From Kribbella steppae (GTDB lineage Bacteria; Actinomycetota; Actinomycetes; Propionibacteriales; Kribbellaceae): a stretch of 64,000 bases of DNA. The DNA lies in assembly GCF_004342025.1 (NCBI RefSeq), contig NZ_SLWN01000022.1, forward strand, positions 44,205-108,204, read 5' to 3'. A model generated the notes under the pieces. That model saw only the letters and a program-made list of their open reading frames with translations, was not told where the DNA came from and ran no database searches. The first letter of the stretch is position 1, and every line of letters starts with the position of its first letter. Positions 61,645-64,000 of the stretch are shown piece by piece. Made by a program: the position numbers and the translations under genes.

Positions 61645-62687
61645 TGACGACGACGGCTGAGGCAGTTCAGGTCATCGCCCGGGCGCGGGCGGTCCGGCAG
61701 GCCCGCTCGCTCGCGGTGATCACGGTCCTTGCCGTACTCGTCTTCGCGGCCTTCTGCGTGTCGCTCTCACTCGGCGACTTCAAGATCCCTGTCATCGATG
61801 TGGTCAAGACGCTGTTCGGCGGAGGTGACCGGGCGACCGAGTTCATCGTCAACCGGCTTCGGTTGCCCAGGGCACTCACCGGCTTGATGGTCGGTGCCGC
61901 GCTCGGCATGTCCGGCGCGATCTTCCAGAGCATCGCCCGCAACCCGCTGGCCAGCCCCGACATCATCGGTGTCACGTACGGCGCCAGTGCCTTCGCGGTG
62001 TTCGCCATCATCACGCTGGGCCTGACCGGGGTTGCGGTGTCGGTGTTCGCGATCGCCGGGGCCGTGCTGACCGCGTTCCTCATGTACGTGCTGGCCTGGC
62101 GGCAAGGGGTGTCGAGTTACCGGCTGATCCTGATCGGGATCGGGATCGGTGCGATCGCCACGAGCATCACGTCGTACCTGCTGACCAAGGCAAGGGTCGA
62201 GATCGCCCAGCAGGCGCTGATCTGGCTGACCGGCAGCCTGAACGGCCGGGACTGGTCGAACGTCCGGTCGATGGCGATCACCCTGGCGGTGCTGACTCCG
62301 CTGATGGTGTTCCTTGTCCACCGGCTGCGGATCCTGCAGCTCGGCGACGAGACGGCGTACGGGCTGGGGTTGCGGGTGGAGAGCTCGCGGCTCGGGCTGA
62401 TCGTGATCGCCGTACTGCTCGCGGCGGTCGCGACGGCCGCGGCCGGGCCGATCGGGTTCGTCGCATTCGTCGCGGCGCCGATCGCGCGCCGGGTGACCCG
62501 GTCGCCGGGGCCGGCGATGATCGCGTCCGCGCTGATCGGTGCGCTGGTGGTGGCGTTGTCGGACCTGATCGCGCAGCACGCGTTCGGCGACACACAGCTG
62601 CCGGTCGGTGTGGTGACCGGCGTGGTCGGAGCGCCGTACCTGATATTCCTGCTGGCCAGGGCCAACCGGGTCGGGAGTGGTGGCTGA
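61644..62687 (+). CDS. Iron-siderophore ABC transporter permease (FecCD family, second)
   Basis: The 347-residue protein has the same motifs: LPRALTGLMVGAALGMSGAI, FQSIARNPLASPDIIGVTYG, and YGLGLRVESSRLGLIVIAVL with AGPIGFVAFVAAPIARRV. Its start overlaps the stop of the first permease (TGATGA), so they are coupled. The periplasmic-binding protein for this importer is not in the window. Confidence 0.92.
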   Translation: MTTTAEAVQVIARARAVRQARSLAVITVLAVLVFAAFCVSLSLGDFKIPVIDVVKTLFGGGDRATEFIVNRLRLPRALTGLMVGAALGMSGAIFQSIARNPLASPDIIGVTYGASAFAVFAIITLGLTGVAVSVFAIAGAVLTAFLMYVLAWRQGVSSYRLILIGIGIGAIATSITSYLLTKARVEIAQQALIWLTGSLNGRDWSNVRSMAITLAVLTPLMVFLVHRLRILQLGDETAYGLGLRVESSRLGLIVIAVLLAAVATAAAGPIGFVAFVAAPIARRVTRSPGPAMIASALIGALVVALSDLIAQHAFGDTQLPVGVVTGVVGAPYLIFLLARANRVGSGG

Positions 62688-62690
62688 GAG

Positions 62691-63725
62691 ATGGAGAACT
62701 CTGTGGGTCCTGAGATCGTGCACAGCTTGGCTGCTGACGGCCTCGCGGTTGGCTACGACCAGCGGGAGATCATCCACGACCTGTCGGTGCGGATCCCGAC
62801 CGGGAGGATCACCGTCATCGTCGGCGCCAACGCTTGCGGCAAGTCGACCCTGCTGAAGACGCTGGCCCGCCTGCTCAAGCCCTCGCGCGGATCGGTGCTG
62901 CTGGACGGCAAGAGCATCCAGTCGATCCCGACCCGCGAGGTCGCCACCAAGCTCGGCCTGTTGCCGCAGTCACCGACCGCGCCGGAGGGGATCACGGTCG
63001 CCGACCTGGTCGGGCGCGGGCGCTACCCGCGGACCCGGTGGATCCGGCAGTGGACCAAGACCGACGACGAAGCGGTTGCGGCTGCGATGACGTCGACCGA
63101 CGTCCTTTCGATCGCGGACCGGCCGATCGACGAGCTGTCCGGTGGGCAGCGGCAGCGGGTCTGGATCGCGATGGCGCTCGCGCAGGAGACCGACATCCTG
63201 CTGCTGGACGAGCCGACGACGTTCCTCGACCTGACGCATCAGTTCGAAGTGCTCGACCTGCTGGTCGACCTGAACAAGCAGCACGAGCGGACGATCGTGC
63301 TGGTGCTGCACGACCTCAACCAGGCCTGCCGGTTCGGCGACCATCTGATCGCGATGAAGGACGGCGCGATCGTCTGCGAGGGCAACCCGAGCGAGGTCAT
63401 CACCGAAGAAGTCGTCCAGGACATCTTCGGCCTAGCCGTCAAGGTCATCCCCGACCCGGTCGCCGGCACCCCCATGGTCGTCCCCCTAGGCCGCCACACC
63501 ACCCGCACCGACCGCCCCCAAGACACCCCACCCCCCACCGACGCCGCGTCGGCCGCGCGCGAGTCGGGCTCGGGGAACGCCTGGCCGGCCTCCGCTGAGG
63601 CTGCTGCGGGCTCGCGTGGTGCTGGTTCGGGAGCTAGCGTCGGTGCGGCTTCGGACAGCCTGGCTGCTCAGGCCTTGGCCGCCAGCGCCGCCGCCAGCGG
63701 CATCTGCCGTCCCAGCGACCGCTGA
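62691..63725 (+). CDS. Iron-siderophore ABC transporter ATP-binding protein (FepC/FecE type)
   Basis: The 344-residue ATPase has Walker A GANACGKSTLL (about 45-55), Q-loop LGLLPQSPTAPEG, signature DELSGGQRQRV (about 147-157), Walker B ILLLDEPTTFLDL and the switch His in VLVLHDLNQACRF. It powers ferric siderophore uptake. The normal ABC part ends near 260; the last 80 residues are a low-complexity Ala/Ser/Gly-rich tail (SAARESGSGNAWPASAEAAA), unusual in this family. It starts three bases after the permease stop. Confidence 0.92.
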   Translation: MENSVGPEIVHSLAADGLAVGYDQREIIHDLSVRIPTGRITVIVGANACGKSTLLKTLARLLKPSRGSVLLDGKSIQSIPTREVATKLGLLPQSPTAPEGITVADLVGRGRYPRTRWIRQWTKTDDEAVAAAMTSTDVLSIADRPIDELSGGQRQRVWIAMALAQETDILLLDEPTTFLDLTHQFEVLDLLVDLNKQHERTIVLVLHDLNQACRFGDHLIAMKDGAIVCEGNPSEVITEEVVQDIFGLAVKVIPDPVAGTPMVVPLGRHTTRTDRPQDTPPPTDAASAARESGSGNAWPASAEAAAGSRGAGSGASVGAASDSLAAQALAASAAASGICRPSDR

Positions 63726-63854
63726 CACCCGTGGCCGGCTGCGTCGACGCTGTCCCGACCACCGCCGCGTCGACGCACACCCAGTCCTCGTCAGCGACGT
63801 CGGCGTACCCAGGACGCTTGAGCGGATAACCGGCTCTCCTGTCTGATGTGTGGG

Positions 63855-64000
63855 TCAGTTTCGGCCGGGGAGGGGTGGTCGGTAGCCGCCGAGGGTGAGC
63901 ATGGCGAGGGCGATGAGGGCGTGCGGGTCGTGGAAGCCGTAGGCGATGCGGGTGATGAGGCGGATCTTGGTGTTGACGGCTTCGATGCGGGCGTTGGTCA
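63855..64000 (-). mobile_element. ISL3-type transposase gene, C-terminal part
   Basis: The minus strand encodes a C-terminal end reading TNARIEAVNTKIRLITRIAY, then GFHDPHALIALAMLTLGGYR and PPLPGRN before the stop at 63855. This is the conserved tail of ISL3-family transposases. The 5' part lies beyond the window. A GGCTCTCCTG stretch at 63832, typical of ISL3-type termini as I recall them, may be the inverted repeat. Confidence 0.75.

Overview
The window is a stretch of a high-GC actinobacterial chromosome (genes near 70% GC, GTG starts, lipoproteins, MsiK-style sugar importers without their own ATPase, an AfsR-like regulator, sortase, DUF3151, DUF1206, an IdeR-type iron box). Gene style suggests a soil actinomycete of the Kribbella/Nocardioides type. 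That is an impression from gene content, not a proof. No rRNA, tRNA or CRISPR array was found.

Layout. 1-59: first codons of an aminotransferase. 168-6431: a polysaccharide locus with a secreted beta-helix hydrolase carrying a GH87-like Asp triad, a FadR-type regulator, a solute-binding lipoprotein and two ABC permeases; a 165-bp inverted repeat separates binding protein and permease. 6389-16857: mixed housekeeping (HAD phosphatase, SDR, two LysR regulators, aldo/keto reductase, an AlkZ-like DNA glycosylase, lipoproteins, the threonine-degrading kbl-tdh pair). 16857-17489: sortase. 17671-19532: a lower-GC island of three co-oriented genes (a protein reminiscent of HicA, with a frameshift; a helix-turn-helix protein; a SecB-like chaperone) that looks like an unusual toxin-antitoxin-chaperone module and is the most interesting part of the window. 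19588-28525: pyrE, LemA, an AfsR-like regulator flanked by two copies of the same candidate operator, a DedA protein and an RNA methyltransferase driven from one bidirectional promoter, and an amylase-family enzyme.

28514-35752: a tight six-gene operon for hydroxyquinol/resorcinol-type aromatics (monooxygenase, intradiol dioxygenase, maleylacetate reductase, CoA-transferase, thiolase) with a divergent IclR regulator and palindromic operator. 35785-41062: a MerR regulator with aldo/keto reductase, a VOC protein, a SIS-domain sugar isomerase with GntR regulator, and fructose-bisphosphate aldolase. 41065-50026: AbiEi-like and HNH proteins, DUF3151, ComB-like phosphatase, MFS exporter, AraC regulator, and a membrane-lipid group (two PAP2 phosphatases, DUF1206, diacylglycerol kinase).

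50027-50478 is a repeat- and hairpin-rich gap before purA. 51837-52522 is a VapBC-type toxin-antitoxin pair with a three-half-site operator over its start codon. 52534-57866 holds a membrane Ser/Thr kinase, a DJ-1/PfpI protein, a methyltransferase, and an SDR/TetR pair with two operators. 57870-59577 has a decayed GH105 fragment beside an alginate-lyase-family gene. 59631-63725 is an iron-siderophore locus (reductase, two FecCD permeases, ATPase) under an IdeR-type box, and the window ends in the 3' end of an ISL3-type transposase gene.
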